A stretch of DNA of 64,000 nt from Diaphorobacter aerolatus (GTDB taxonomy: Bacteria; Pseudomonadota; Gammaproteobacteria; Burkholderiales; Burkholderiaceae_C), in contig NZ_CP060783.1 of NCBI RefSeq assembly GCF_014489535.1, positions 1,054,001 to 1,118,000 of the forward strand, written 5' to 3'. Below the pieces are notes generated by a model. It saw only the letters and a list, made by a program, of their open reading frames with translations, had not been told where the DNA came from and searched no databases. Made by a program: the position numbers and the translations under genes. Of this stretch, positions 55,660-64,000 are shown piece by piece. The number at the start of each line of letters is the position of its first letter. Position 1 is the first letter of the stretch.

Positions 55660-57246
55660 TCAACGCGCGCGCGCCAGCTTTTCGATCATCGGCTCGTAGA
55701 AGCTCAGATGCGGTTCGCTCTCGTGCTCGGGCCCCTTGCGGATGGCCTTGAGCATGAGCTTCATCTCGATCACGAACAGCACCGTGTAGATCAGGATGAA
55801 GGCACCAATGGTCAGCAGCAGCGTGCTCGCGCCGAGGTTGGAGACCGCCATCGCCGTGGGCAGAACCCCTTCGATGATCCACGGCTGGCGGCCCAGCTCG
55901 GCCACGATCCAGCCGCACTCGATGGCAACCCACGGCAGCGGAATGGCAAACACGGCGACCCTGAGCAACCAGGGATAGGCATCCAACCGGTGGCGCGCCG
56001 AGAGATAGAAGAACGTGCCGGTCAGCAAGATGAAGAACATGCCCAGTCCCACCATCATGCGGAAGGTCCAGAACAGCGGCCCGACGGGCGGCACGGTGTC
56101 CATCGCGGCTTGCTGAATCTGCTCGTTCGTGGCCTTGCGCGGATCGTCCACGTAGCGCATGAGCAAGAGCGCATAGCCAAGCGACGCGCCCTTGTCCTCG
56201 AACACCGCCTTGGCCTCGGGCGGCACCTGCGCATCGCTCTTGGCGGCGCGAATGGTCTGCAGTGCGTCGTAGGCCTCGATGCCGTCACGGATGTAGGTTT
56301 CGGTGTTCCTCACCAGATCGTTGATGCCGGGAATTTCCTTGGTCAGCGAGCGCGTGCCGATCAGCCCCATGGCCCATGGAATATGCACGGCATAGTGCGT
56401 CTCACGCGCCGCCCTGTCGGGAATGCCGAACAGCGTGAATGAGGCGGGCGCGGGCTCGGTGTCCCACATCGCCTCGATTGAGGCGAGCTTCATCTTCTGG
56501 TGTTCCGACGAGAGATAACCGCTCTCGTCGCCCAGCACCACCACCGAAAGCGAGGCCGCGAGACCGAACGATGCGGCCACCGTCATCGAGCGCTTTGCGA
56601 GGTGCACATGACGCCCTTTGAGCAGATACCACGCCGAAATGCCGAGCACGAAGACCGATGCCGCCACGTAGCCGGCAGAGACGGTGTGCACGAACTTGGC
56701 CTGCGCCACGGGATTGGTGAGCACTGCGAAGAAATCATTCACTTCCATGCGCATGGTCTGCGGATTGAAGGCAGCGCCTACGGGATTCTGCATCCAGCCA
56801 TTGGCGATCAGAATCCACAGTGCGGAAAAGTTCGAACCAATCGCGACCAGCCAGGTCGTCACCAGGTGAGCGCGTGCGCTCATGCGGTCCCAGCCAAAGA
56901 AGAACAGGCCGACGAACGTCGCCTCCAGAAAGAAAGCCATCAGGCCCTCGATTGCGAGCGGCGCGCCGAAGATGTCGCCGACGTAGTGGCTGTAGTAGCT
57001 CCAGTTCATGCCGAACTGGAACTCCATCACCACGCCCGTCGCCACACCCATCGCGAAGTTGATGCCGAACAGCGCGCCCCAGAACTTGGTCATGTCGCGC
57101 CAGATGGTGCGGCCGGTCATCACAAACACCGTCTCCATGATGGCGACGAGGATGGACAGGCCAATCGTGAGCGGGACAAAGAGAAAGTGGTAGAGCGCCG
57201 TTATCGCAAATTGGAGCCGCGATAAGTCGACGATGTTGAGGTCCAT
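55660..57246 (-). CDS. cydA: Cytochrome bd ubiquinol oxidase subunit I
   Basis: 528 residues. It binds hemes b558, b595 and d and reduces oxygen without pumping protons. The heme ligand His near the N-terminus is in RLQFAITALYHFLFVPLTIG. The Q-loop is long (L-type, as in E. coli), with the Glu/Lys-rich central region about residues 250-380. The GRQPW motif is present in AELGRQPWIIEGVLPT. It follows cydC within 24 bases, so it shares the cydDCABX transcript. Confidence 0.96.
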   Translation of the reverse strand: MDLNIVDLSRLQFAITALYHFLFVPLTIGLSILVAIMETVFVMTGRTIWRDMTKFWGALFGINFAMGVATGVVMEFQFGMNWSYYSHYVGDIFGAPLAIEGLMAFFLEATFVGLFFFGWDRMSARAHLVTTWLVAIGSNFSALWILIANGWMQNPVGAAFNPQTMRMEVNDFFAVLTNPVAQAKFVHTVSAGYVAASVFVLGISAWYLLKGRHVHLAKRSMTVAASFGLAASLSVVVLGDESGYLSSEHQKMKLASIEAMWDTEPAPASFTLFGIPDRAARETHYAVHIPWAMGLIGTRSLTKEIPGINDLVRNTETYIRDGIEAYDALQTIRAAKSDAQVPPEAKAVFEDKGASLGYALLLMRYVDDPRKATNEQIQQAAMDTVPPVGPLFWTFRMMVGLGMFFILLTGTFFYLSARHRLDAYPWLLRVAVFAIPLPWVAIECGWIVAELGRQPWIIEGVLPTAMAVSNLGASTLLLTIGAFILIYTVLFVIEMKLMLKAIRKGPEHESEPHLSFYEPMIEKLARAR

Positions 57247-57269
57247 GATGCGATCCTTCTTTCGTGGGT

Positions 57270-59021
57270 TCAGATGCCGTTCTTGTTATTCGGTGATTGC
57301 GGGGCGGCGTCGGCTCTCAGGCTGCTGACCGCTCGCGCAAATGCTTCGGTGCCGTGGCGCGCCTCACCGGCAAGGCGGCCACCTTCCATCCAGATCACTC
57401 GATCCGCCATCGCGGCCTCTCGCTGCCAATGGGTCGCAAGCACCAGCGTGCGGCCAGAAGACTGCGTCCAGAGCCGCGCCAGCACATCCTTCGCAACAGC
57501 GGCGTCAAGGCCTTCGGTCACTTCGTCGAGCAGCCAGCATGGCGCCGGGCTGAGCAACAAGCGCGCCAGCGCCAGCCGCCGTGCCTGCCCGCCGGACAGG
57601 CCAAGCCCGCCTTCGCCAAGTGGCGTGTCAAGCCCCTGTGGCAAGGCGCGAACATCATGAGCGAGTCCCGCTTCTTCGAGCACATTCCACAAATTCTGAT
57701 CCTGCTCGTGAGGGGATTCAAGGCGCAAATTGTCTCGCACGCTTTCCCGAAACAGTTCGGTATGCTGCGTCATCCAACTGCAGTCACATGCGGCAACATG
57801 GCCGCTGCTTGGGGCAAGCTCGCCCGAGATGAGCGACAGCAGCGTGGTCTTGCCCGCTCCACTCGCACCGATCAGTGCAACGCGCTCGCCCTGCCGAATC
57901 TCCAGATTCAAGGGGCCGATGATCCTTCGGCCATCGTGCGCCGCACTGGCGTTTTCCAGTTGCACCGCAAGTCCGGCAATCGGCGGCGCCTGTTGTACGG
58001 GCACCTCGCCGAGTGGCGCTTCCTGCGCGAGCACGGCACCGATTCTTCGCACCGCGAGCAGGGTTCGCCCGGCTTCGGCGGCTCCCCGGCGCAGCGCGGC
58101 AAACGGCTCCATCGCCGACAGCGCCAGCAACACGCCGAAGGCGGCCACGGCAGCGCCAATGCGCCGTTCATCGACCAGCCATGCCATCGCAAGCAGCACG
58201 CCGCACAGCGTCAGCGCACTGGCAATGCCGTAGGCGACCGTCGCGAGCGCCTCGAGACGAAACAATGACATGTCGGCCTTCGCCGCACGCGCATCGCTGG
58301 CCTCGATGGCCTCGCACTGCGCGGCAAGACGCCCGGCCATCAGCAGTTCGGTTTTTCCAGCGACCAGATCGACCGTGCGTGCGCGCAGACTTTCGGTATT
58401 CAACGCGCGCCGCAGTGCCGCCTTGCGGCTGACCGATGCCTGCCACAACGCGATGCCCAGCCCTGCGCACAGCAGCCAGAGCGCGGCAAGCAATCCAATC
58501 CACCACCGCATCAGGCCCAGAGCGAACCCTAGCATCGCCGCAGCGCCCAGCGCCGCAAACGCGGGCACGACCAGACGCAGATAGATGTTGTCGAGCGCAT
58601 CCACGTCGGCGGTGAGCCGCTGCAGCAGACGCGCCGGACGTTGCAACAGCCAGCGCGCGGCACGCGGACGTGACCAGGCCCGGAACAGCCGCTCGCGCAG
58701 GGCGGCCAGCGCGGCCAGCGTTGCATCGTGCGTGACGAGGCGCTCCGCATAACGCGCACCGGTGCGCCCTATGGCCAACAAACGAATTCCGGCAGACGGC
58801 ATGAAGACATCGAACACCAGCGCAGCGGCAGGCACCAGTCCCGCGATGGCCGTCGCCGTGATGAACCAGCCCGACAATCCCAACAGCGCCATGCCCATCA
58901 GCACCGTCAACAGCGACAAGGCAGCGCCTCCAAGCCACAGCCTGCGCGTGGCGCTTCCCTGCATGGCGCGCAGTACGGCATGCCATTCCTCGCGCGGGCG
59001 GCGGTTGTTGTTCCGCTTCAT
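57270..59021 (-). CDS. cydC: ABC transporter CydC (glutathione/cysteine export for bd assembly)
   Basis: 583 residues: six membrane helices, then the ATPase. Walker A is GASGAGKTT near residue 395; the signature LSGGQARRLALARLLL is near 490 and Walker B is PCWLLDEVTEGLD. With CydD it exports glutathione or cysteine to the periplasm and is required for heme insertion into cytochrome bd. The start overlaps the cydD stop by four bases. Confidence 0.93.
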   Translation of the reverse strand: MKRNNNRRPREEWHAVLRAMQGSATRRLWLGGAALSLLTVLMGMALLGLSGWFITATAIAGLVPAAALVFDVFMPSAGIRLLAIGRTGARYAERLVTHDATLAALAALRERLFRAWSRPRAARWLLQRPARLLQRLTADVDALDNIYLRLVVPAFAALGAAAMLGFALGLMRWWIGLLAALWLLCAGLGIALWQASVSRKAALRRALNTESLRARTVDLVAGKTELLMAGRLAAQCEAIEASDARAAKADMSLFRLEALATVAYGIASALTLCGVLLAMAWLVDERRIGAAVAAFGVLLALSAMEPFAALRRGAAEAGRTLLAVRRIGAVLAQEAPLGEVPVQQAPPIAGLAVQLENASAAHDGRRIIGPLNLEIRQGERVALIGASGAGKTTLLSLISGELAPSSGHVAACDCSWMTQHTELFRESVRDNLRLESPHEQDQNLWNVLEEAGLAHDVRALPQGLDTPLGEGGLGLSGGQARRLALARLLLSPAPCWLLDEVTEGLDAAVAKDVLARLWTQSSGRTLVLATHWQREAAMADRVIWMEGGRLAGEARHGTEAFARAVSSLRADAAPQSPNNKNGI

Positions 59022-60709
59022 GCCGCCACTTCCTGCGACCCGGTAGTTAGCCGGATCACCCGGTCCATGCGCTGCGCGAGCCGTGCATCGTGTGTCGCAA
59101 CGATCAGCGTGCGGCCCTGCGCGATCTGCACGAGCGACTCGATCACCTGATCGGCGGTCTGCGGATCGAGATGGGCCGTGGGCTCATCCACCAACAAAAG
59201 CCCCGCGTGCCGGTTCACCGCAAGCCGCGCGAGCGCGAGGCGCACGGCCTCGCCGCCCGACAGGCCGCTTCCGCCCTCGCCCAGACTCAGGCCCGCGCGG
59301 TGTTCCAGTGCCTGCGACAACGCGGCCACATCGACCGCGTGGCGCACGTCCTGCGCGCTCACGTCGCTGCGGCCCAGTCCCACATTGCGCAGCACCGATC
59401 CGGCGAACACATGCGAATGCTGTCCCATCCATGCGATCCGCGCGCGCAGCCTCTGCGCGGACTCTTCATTCATGGTCTCGCCATCGATGCGAATGCTGCC
59501 GCGCTCGGGCACGATCAACCCGGCCAGTTGCGCCAGCAGCACTGACTTGCCCGCGCCGCTCGGCGCCCAGAGCGCAACATGCTCGCCAGCCGCAATGCGC
59601 TCGCTCCATGCGGACATGGCGGCCGGATGGCCCGGCACGCCAACCTGGAGCGCGTCGATTTCGACGGCCACGGCACCCATCGGCGCTGGCACGCGCGCTA
59701 TGGAATCCTGCGCGCCAGCGCCGACGATCTGCATGGCATCGCGCTGCATATCGGCCATCGTCGAGAGTGCGGCCTCGCCCGCGGCCTTGTCGTGCCACAC
59801 AGCGGAAAGTTCGCGCAAGGGATCAAAAAAAGCCGGCGCAAGCATCAGCACGAACAGCGCCTGCGCGAGCGACAGCTTCTCGCCCCAGGCACCAAAGGCA
59901 AGCGTGCCCAGCAGATGAAAGCCCACGTAGACCGCCACCATTGCCACGCCGAGTGCCGAGAAAAACTCGAGCACAGCGGATGAAAGAAAGGCGATGCGCA
60001 GCACGCGCATGGTGCGCGCACGCAGCGATTCGGCGCGTTCACGCAAACGCAGGGCCGTCGCGTCCACCGCGTCGAGCGCGCGCAGCGTGCTGAGCCCCCG
60101 CAGCCGGTCGAGCAGAAAGCCGTTCATGCCGCCGACCTCCAGCATCTGTTCCTCGCTCGCGGACTTCGCACGCCATCCCACAATCGCCATGAACAACGGA
60201 ATCAGCGGAGCAGCAAACAGCAGAATCAGCGCGGCAAGCCACGAAAACCAGCCGACCGCAACGGCGATCACAAACGGCACGGAGCGCGCCTTGAACATCG
60301 CCGTCTGGTATCGGGAGCGCCACGGAACGACGGCCTCGGCCTGCTCGGCCATGGCGCTCGCGGCTTGGCCCGAAGGTGCCTGCGCCCGGTCCATCGGCGA
60401 CACGCGGGCGAGCGAGCGCGAGAGCTGCGCGCGCACACCGCTCAGATGTTGGCGCGCGATGCGCTGCGATTGCCATGCGCCCATGCCATCGAGCACCGCG
60501 CGCAACACGCCCGCCGCGAGCACGCAGGCGGCGAGCGGCAACACGGCGTCAAATCCGCCCCCTTGCGTCATGCGCTCGACGGATTGGGCGATCCACCACG
60601 CCTGCGGCATCCAGAGCAGCGAAGCCACCATCTGCAATACAGCACCGGTACGGCCCATGCGAGCGGAAGGTTGATCTGGCGATGACGACGACGCGGCGCG
60701 ACTGAACAT
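59018..60709 (-). CDS. cydD: ABC transporter CydD
   Basis: 563 residues with the same fusion of six-helix and ATPase domains. Walker A is APSGAGKSVLLAQ near residue 385; the signature is LSGGEAVRLALARLAVN, and Walker B is LLLVDEPTAHLDPQ. A Ser-rich N-terminus precedes the first helix. ATG at 60707-60709 follows TTGGAG. It heads cydDCABX, with an FNR-type box about 100 bases upstream. Confidence 0.93.
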   Translation of the reverse strand: MFSRAASSSSPDQPSARMGRTGAVLQMVASLLWMPQAWWIAQSVERMTQGGGFDAVLPLAACVLAAGVLRAVLDGMGAWQSQRIARQHLSGVRAQLSRSLARVSPMDRAQAPSGQAASAMAEQAEAVVPWRSRYQTAMFKARSVPFVIAVAVGWFSWLAALILLFAAPLIPLFMAIVGWRAKSASEEQMLEVGGMNGFLLDRLRGLSTLRALDAVDATALRLRERAESLRARTMRVLRIAFLSSAVLEFFSALGVAMVAVYVGFHLLGTLAFGAWGEKLSLAQALFVLMLAPAFFDPLRELSAVWHDKAAGEAALSTMADMQRDAMQIVGAGAQDSIARVPAPMGAVAVEIDALQVGVPGHPAAMSAWSERIAAGEHVALWAPSGAGKSVLLAQLAGLIVPERGSIRIDGETMNEESAQRLRARIAWMGQHSHVFAGSVLRNVGLGRSDVSAQDVRHAVDVAALSQALEHRAGLSLGEGGSGLSGGEAVRLALARLAVNRHAGLLLVDEPTAHLDPQTADQVIESLVQIAQGRTLIVATHDARLAQRMDRVIRLTTGSQEVAA

Positions 60710-60811
60710 GGCTCCAAGCTGTGATGAATAGAAAACTCATCGAAAAGTACTGACCCAAGGGTTACCACTATGTCCCGAACGCGAGGCGGATGGGAAGCAA
60801 GGACGCGACTC

Positions 60812-60825
60812 TTGACGAAAATCAA
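60812..60825. promoter_or_regulatory. FNR/ANR-type box upstream of cydDCABX
   Basis: TTGAC-GAAA-ATCAA deviates from TTGAT-N4-ATCAA at a single base. It is centred about 110 bases before the cydD ATG, in the gap between cydD and a LysR gene, consistent with activation at low oxygen. Confidence 0.7.
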
Positions 60826-60991
60826 GATAAAACTGTCGTAAATCGCACAATTACTCGACATTCCGTTCAGAAAAGGCCAAGGTTTCGATTGCTTCTTGCC
60901 CAATCTCAATGCACCAACATGCAAAAAGATGTTGGCCGGACTGGCTGAACGGTTGCGCTCTGGCGCGCTCCTGCGTTACCGCGTCACCGCG

Positions 60992-61942
60992 TTAGCGCCG
61001 TTTGCGCGCAGCGGTTTTCTTTTTACCCGCACGCGTGACAGCCCAGGACAGCGCGCGCTCCGACGCCGCCAGCGCAATCAGCCAATCCTTGAGCGCCTGA
61101 GCAGCGGGCCTCAGCAACGCCTGTTTGTGGTGCACCAGATAGTAGGCCTTGTGCACCGGCAGGCGCATGGCAAAGGGTTCGATCAACAGACCGTCGCGCA
61201 ATTCGGCCTCGGTCAGCACGGCGCTGCTGAGCACCACGCCCTGGCCATGGCGCGCGCTCTCGATCGCCAGCGCGGACTGATCGAAATGCTGGCGCGTGAG
61301 ACGCGCGATCTGCGCCTCGTCCAGATTGCTGAATCGCCCGAGCCATTCATCCCAATAGGGCAGGATGGTGGTGTCGAGCAAGGTGGCGCGCAGCAGGTCA
61401 TCGGGAGACTTCAGACGAATGCGGCTTGCATAGCCGGGCGCGCAATACAGCCGCGCCTCGTCGGAATACAGCAGATCGATCTGCAATTGCGCATCCTGTC
61501 CGTCGAAATACCGAATCGCGAGATCCGCGCGGTCACGGTCGAAGTTCGTGAGATCGGTGGTCGCGCCCAGATGCAGGGACACCTCTGGATGCAGCGTGAG
61601 AAAAGCCGCCATGCGCGGCGCAAACCATTTCGCAGCCAGCGTCGGGGGCATGGAAAGCCAGACCTCGTTGGTCTGGCTCAGCCGCAGTTGATCGCTCGCC
61701 TGCTGGATGTTTGCCAGCGCCGGCTGGATCGCCGCCCAGTAGTTCACGGCATCGGCCGTGGGCTGTACCTGCCGCACGGAGCGCAAAAACAGCGGCGCGC
61801 CCAGCCATTGCTCAAGTTTCTGAATCTGCTGGCCCACGGCGCCCGGCGTCACGTGCAGCTCTTGCGCGGCGAGCATGAAGCTCTTGTGCCGCATCGCGGC
61901 GTCGAAGACATGCAGGGATTTGAGCGGTAGCGGTGTGGGCAT
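60992..61942 (-). CDS. LysR-family regulator (GcvA-like)
   Basis: 316 residues. HTH: PLKSLHVFDAAMRHKSFMLA then AAQELHVTPGAVGQQIQKLE, the GcvA/TrpI-type start. The effector domain has LSMPPTLAAKWFAPRMAAFL, DLAIRYFDGQ and GQGVVLSSAVLTEAEL. A basic C-terminal tail (AGKKKTAARKRR) is unusual. It is divergent from the MFS gene, with about 137 bases between the starts, so it probably regulates that transporter. Confidence 0.87.
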   Translation of the reverse strand: MPTPLPLKSLHVFDAAMRHKSFMLAAQELHVTPGAVGQQIQKLEQWLGAPLFLRSVRQVQPTADAVNYWAAIQPALANIQQASDQLRLSQTNEVWLSMPPTLAAKWFAPRMAAFLTLHPEVSLHLGATTDLTNFDRDRADLAIRYFDGQDAQLQIDLLYSDEARLYCAPGYASRIRLKSPDDLLRATLLDTTILPYWDEWLGRFSNLDEAQIARLTRQHFDQSALAIESARHGQGVVLSSAVLTEAELRDGLLIEPFAMRLPVHKAYYLVHHKQALLRPAAQALKDWLIALAASERALSWAVTRAGKKKTAARKRR

Positions 61943-62079
61943 GGTGCAGAAATTCTATTTCATATCGCAAATTAAATCGTTTGTCAGCCTTTGCGCGAAT
62001 TTCAGAAAATGGCCATTCCGAACACGCTTTGCAAAGATGCAATGAATCACCATTTCCCCGCCAGGCAAGAGGCGCATCC

Positions 62080-63314
62080 ATGAAGCAGCAACAGCAACAG
62101 CGCACGTCCTGGACCCTGGTGCTCGTCGCCGCCGCGATTCTCATGATCACCATGGGATCGCGCCAATCGCTGGGCCTGTTTCTCTCGCCGATCAATTCGC
62201 ACACGGGCCTCGGCATTGCCAAGATCAGTTTTGCGATGGCGGTCGCCCAACTGGTCTGGGGCGCGGTCCAGCCGGTGTTCGGTGCCGTGGCGGACCGCTG
62301 GGGTCCCGGCCGCGTCATCGTGCTGGGTGCTTTTCTACTGGCCGCAGGTTGCGCGCTCACGACGCAGGTCACCAGCGAATGGGGACTGATCTTTGCCATC
62401 GGCCTGCTGAGCGCGGCCGGTGCGGGAGCGGGCAGTTTCTCGATCCTGATCGGCGCCACGGCACAGCGCATCGCGCCCGAGCAACGTTCGTTCGTCGGTG
62501 GCGTGATCAACGCCGGTGGCAGCATGGGCCAGTTCATCTTCGCACCGCTCAATCAGGCGGTGATGTCGGCGTTCGGCTGGATGCAGGCGATGTGGATGAT
62601 GGCCGTGATCGCGCTCACCACGGCACCGATGGCCTGGTGGCTGCGCGGCAAGCCGCACGCTGCTGGTGAATCGGGTAGCACATCGCCCTCCGGTGCGAGT
62701 GCCCTCACACTGCGTCAGCAACTGTCGATTGCGCTGCGCGACCGCAGCTACTGGTGTCTGCACGCGGGTTTCTTCACCTGCGGATTTCACATTGCGTTCC
62801 TCGTCACCCACATGCCCGGCGAGGTGAGTCTGTGCGGGCTCAGCGCCAACGTGGCATCGACGTCGCTCGCATTGATCGGCCTCGCCAACGTGGTGGGTAG
62901 TCTGGTCGCGGGAGCGATGGGCTCGCGCGTGCGCATGAAGATGATCCTGTTCTGGATGTATGCCTCACGCGCGGTGGCGATCCTGATCTTCATGTTCGCG
63001 CCGAAGGAGCCCGTCACGTTCTATGTTTTTGCCGTGGTGCTGGGGCCACGTGGCTTGCCACCGTGCCGCCTACGGCGGGCCTGACGGCCAAGCTGTTTGG
63101 CGCGCGCTATCTCGCAACCCTGTTCGGGCTCACGCTGTTCACGCACCAGATCGGCGGATTTCTCGGTGCCTGGCTTGGCGGGCTGGCCGTGGTGGCGACG
63201 GGCAACTACGACTGGATGTGGTGGGCAGACGCGGTGCTGGCCGCGCTCGCGGCACTCGTGAATCTGCCGATCAGGGAGGAACGCCCCAAGCCGCTTGCCT
63301 TGCAGGCTGCCTGA
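62080..63314 (+). CDS. MFS transporter, apparent frameshift near the C-terminus
   Basis: One G is missing in the run at 63042-63045; restored, VVLGATWLATVPPTAGLTAK joins the frames to 411 residues with 12 helices. Oxalate/formate-antiporter-like (OFA) features include ITMGSRQSLGLFLSPINSHT in helix 1 and AVADRWGPGRVIVLGAFLLA after helix 2. A cytoplasmic loop with Ser/Gly-rich sequence lies between the halves. The substrate is unknown. It is divergent from the LysR gene. Confidence 0.82.
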
Positions 63315-63332
63315 GGCGTGACAGTACAGGCG

Positions 63333-64000
63333 CTAGAGCGCGAGGCGTGCGCGCGCCGCCGCGTATTCGCGCTTCAGGCGTGCAATGAAATCGCCCGCCT
63401 TGACCACTTCGTTGACCGCGCCAATGCCCTGGCCGCTACCCCAGATGTCCTTCCAGGCCTTGGCCGCGCCACTGCCGAAATTCATCTTGCTGGGATCGGA
63501 TTCGGGCAGGTTCTCGGGATCGAGCCCTGCCGCGCGAATGCTGGCCGCGAGATAGTTGCCGTGCACGCCGGTGAACAGATTGCTGTAGATGATGTCGTCG
63601 GAGTTGCTGTCCACGATCGCCTGTTTATAGGCGTCCGACGCGCGCGCCTCCTCGGTCGCGATGAAGGCCGATCCGATGTAGGCAAAGTCTGCACCCATGG
63701 CCTGCGCCGCAAGCACCGCATCGCCTGATGCAATCGATCCGGACAGCGCCACGGGGCCGTCAAACCACTGGCGGATCTCCTGAATCAGCGCGAACGGACT
63801 CTTCACCCCGGCATGACCGCCCGCGCCAGCCGCCACCGCGATCAGGCCGTCGGCCCCCTTTTCGATGGCCTTGTGCGCGAACTTGTTGTTGATGATGTCG
63901 TGCAGCACCACGCCGCCCCAGCCGTGCACCGCCTGATTCAGATCCTCGCGCGCGCCGAGGCTGGTGATCACCACGGGCACCTTGTATCTGGCGCAGACCT
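63333..64000 (-). CDS. Nitronate monooxygenase family protein, cut by the window edge
   Basis: The C-terminal ~222 residues are present; the reading frame remains open to the edge, so the N-terminus lies outside. FMN-binding and catalytic-region motifs are GADGLIAVAAGAGGHAG, PVALSGSIASGDAVLAAQAM and GADFAYIGSAFIATEEARAS. The family oxidises alkyl nitronates; some members are related enoyl-ACP reductases. It converges with the MFS gene with 18 bases between the stops. Confidence 0.85.
   Translation of the reverse strand, partial: VCARYKVPVVITSLGAREDLNQAVHGWGGVVLHDIINNKFAHKAIEKGADGLIAVAAGAGGHAGVKSPFALIQEIRQWFDGPVALSGSIASGDAVLAAQAMGADFAYIGSAFIATEEARASDAYKQAIVDSNSDDIIYSNLFTGVHGNYLAASIRAAGLDPENLPESDPSKMNFGSGAAKAWKDIWGSGQGIGAVNEVVKAGDFIARLKREYAAARARLAL

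Overview
The window is about 64 kb of dense, high-GC bacterial chromosome. The gene content points to a betaproteobacterium of the order Burkholderiales, most likely Comamonadaceae. Pointers are a Bug-type solute-binding protein, sdhCDAB-sdhE-gltA, a RibBA-like protein with a degenerate GTP-cyclohydrolase half, a RegB/RegA redox pair and type-2 malate dehydrogenase. This is inferred from gene families and gene order only; no rRNA or tRNA gene was seen.

Layout. 0.25-2.3 kb: a lower-GC accessory-looking strip with a secreted protein, a tiny lipoprotein, an XRE regulator and an unrecognised protein. 2.2-7.1 kb: FUSC transporter, gshA and an SDR dehydrogenase. 7.14-7.77 kb: a gene-free interval with three phased ~125-nt repeats carrying DnaA-box sequences. 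7.8-14.5 kb: ferredoxin, then ribBX-ribH-nusB-aminotransferase-ybgC-tolQRA in one direction. 14.5-15.3 kb: 214-bp tandem repeats. 15.3-23.9 kb: MFS transporter, cyoABCD, SURF1-like and regBA. 23.9-34.1 kb: TauE-like permease, macro-domain protein, LysR, U32 peptidase-family tRNA enzyme, ParB-like protein, and an acyl-CoA dehydrogenase/Bug/CoA-transferase cluster with its LysR. 34.1-36.5 kb: an AT-rich gap with a LexA-type box, then a coupled pair of unrecognised genes (an ISL3-like DNA-binding fold and a FIST-like protein). 36.5-48.9 kb: TCA-cycle block (acnB, CoA ester lyase, tam, mdh, GntR, sdhCDABE, gltA). 49-54 kb: frmA-fghA, a radical SAM protein with a LexA-like box, rnk, an acyltransferase. 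54.3-60.8 kb: cydDCABX behind an FNR-type box. 61-64 kb: LysR, MFS and a nitronate monooxygenase cut by the edge.

The biology is dominated by aerobic respiration: two quinol oxidases (bo3 and bd) with their maturation and redox-control genes, and most of the TCA cycle, together with formaldehyde detoxification and envelope maintenance (Tol).

An important caveat is that at least 15 sites, all in runs of G or C (or at positions where one G or C of a short run is missing), lack one base (two at one site) relative to an intact reading frame. They hit housekeeping genes such as gltA, acnB, cyoB, tolA, regB and the GntR regulator. This looks like homopolymer undercalling in the sequence rather than gene decay, so I annotate these as single genes with an apparent frameshift.
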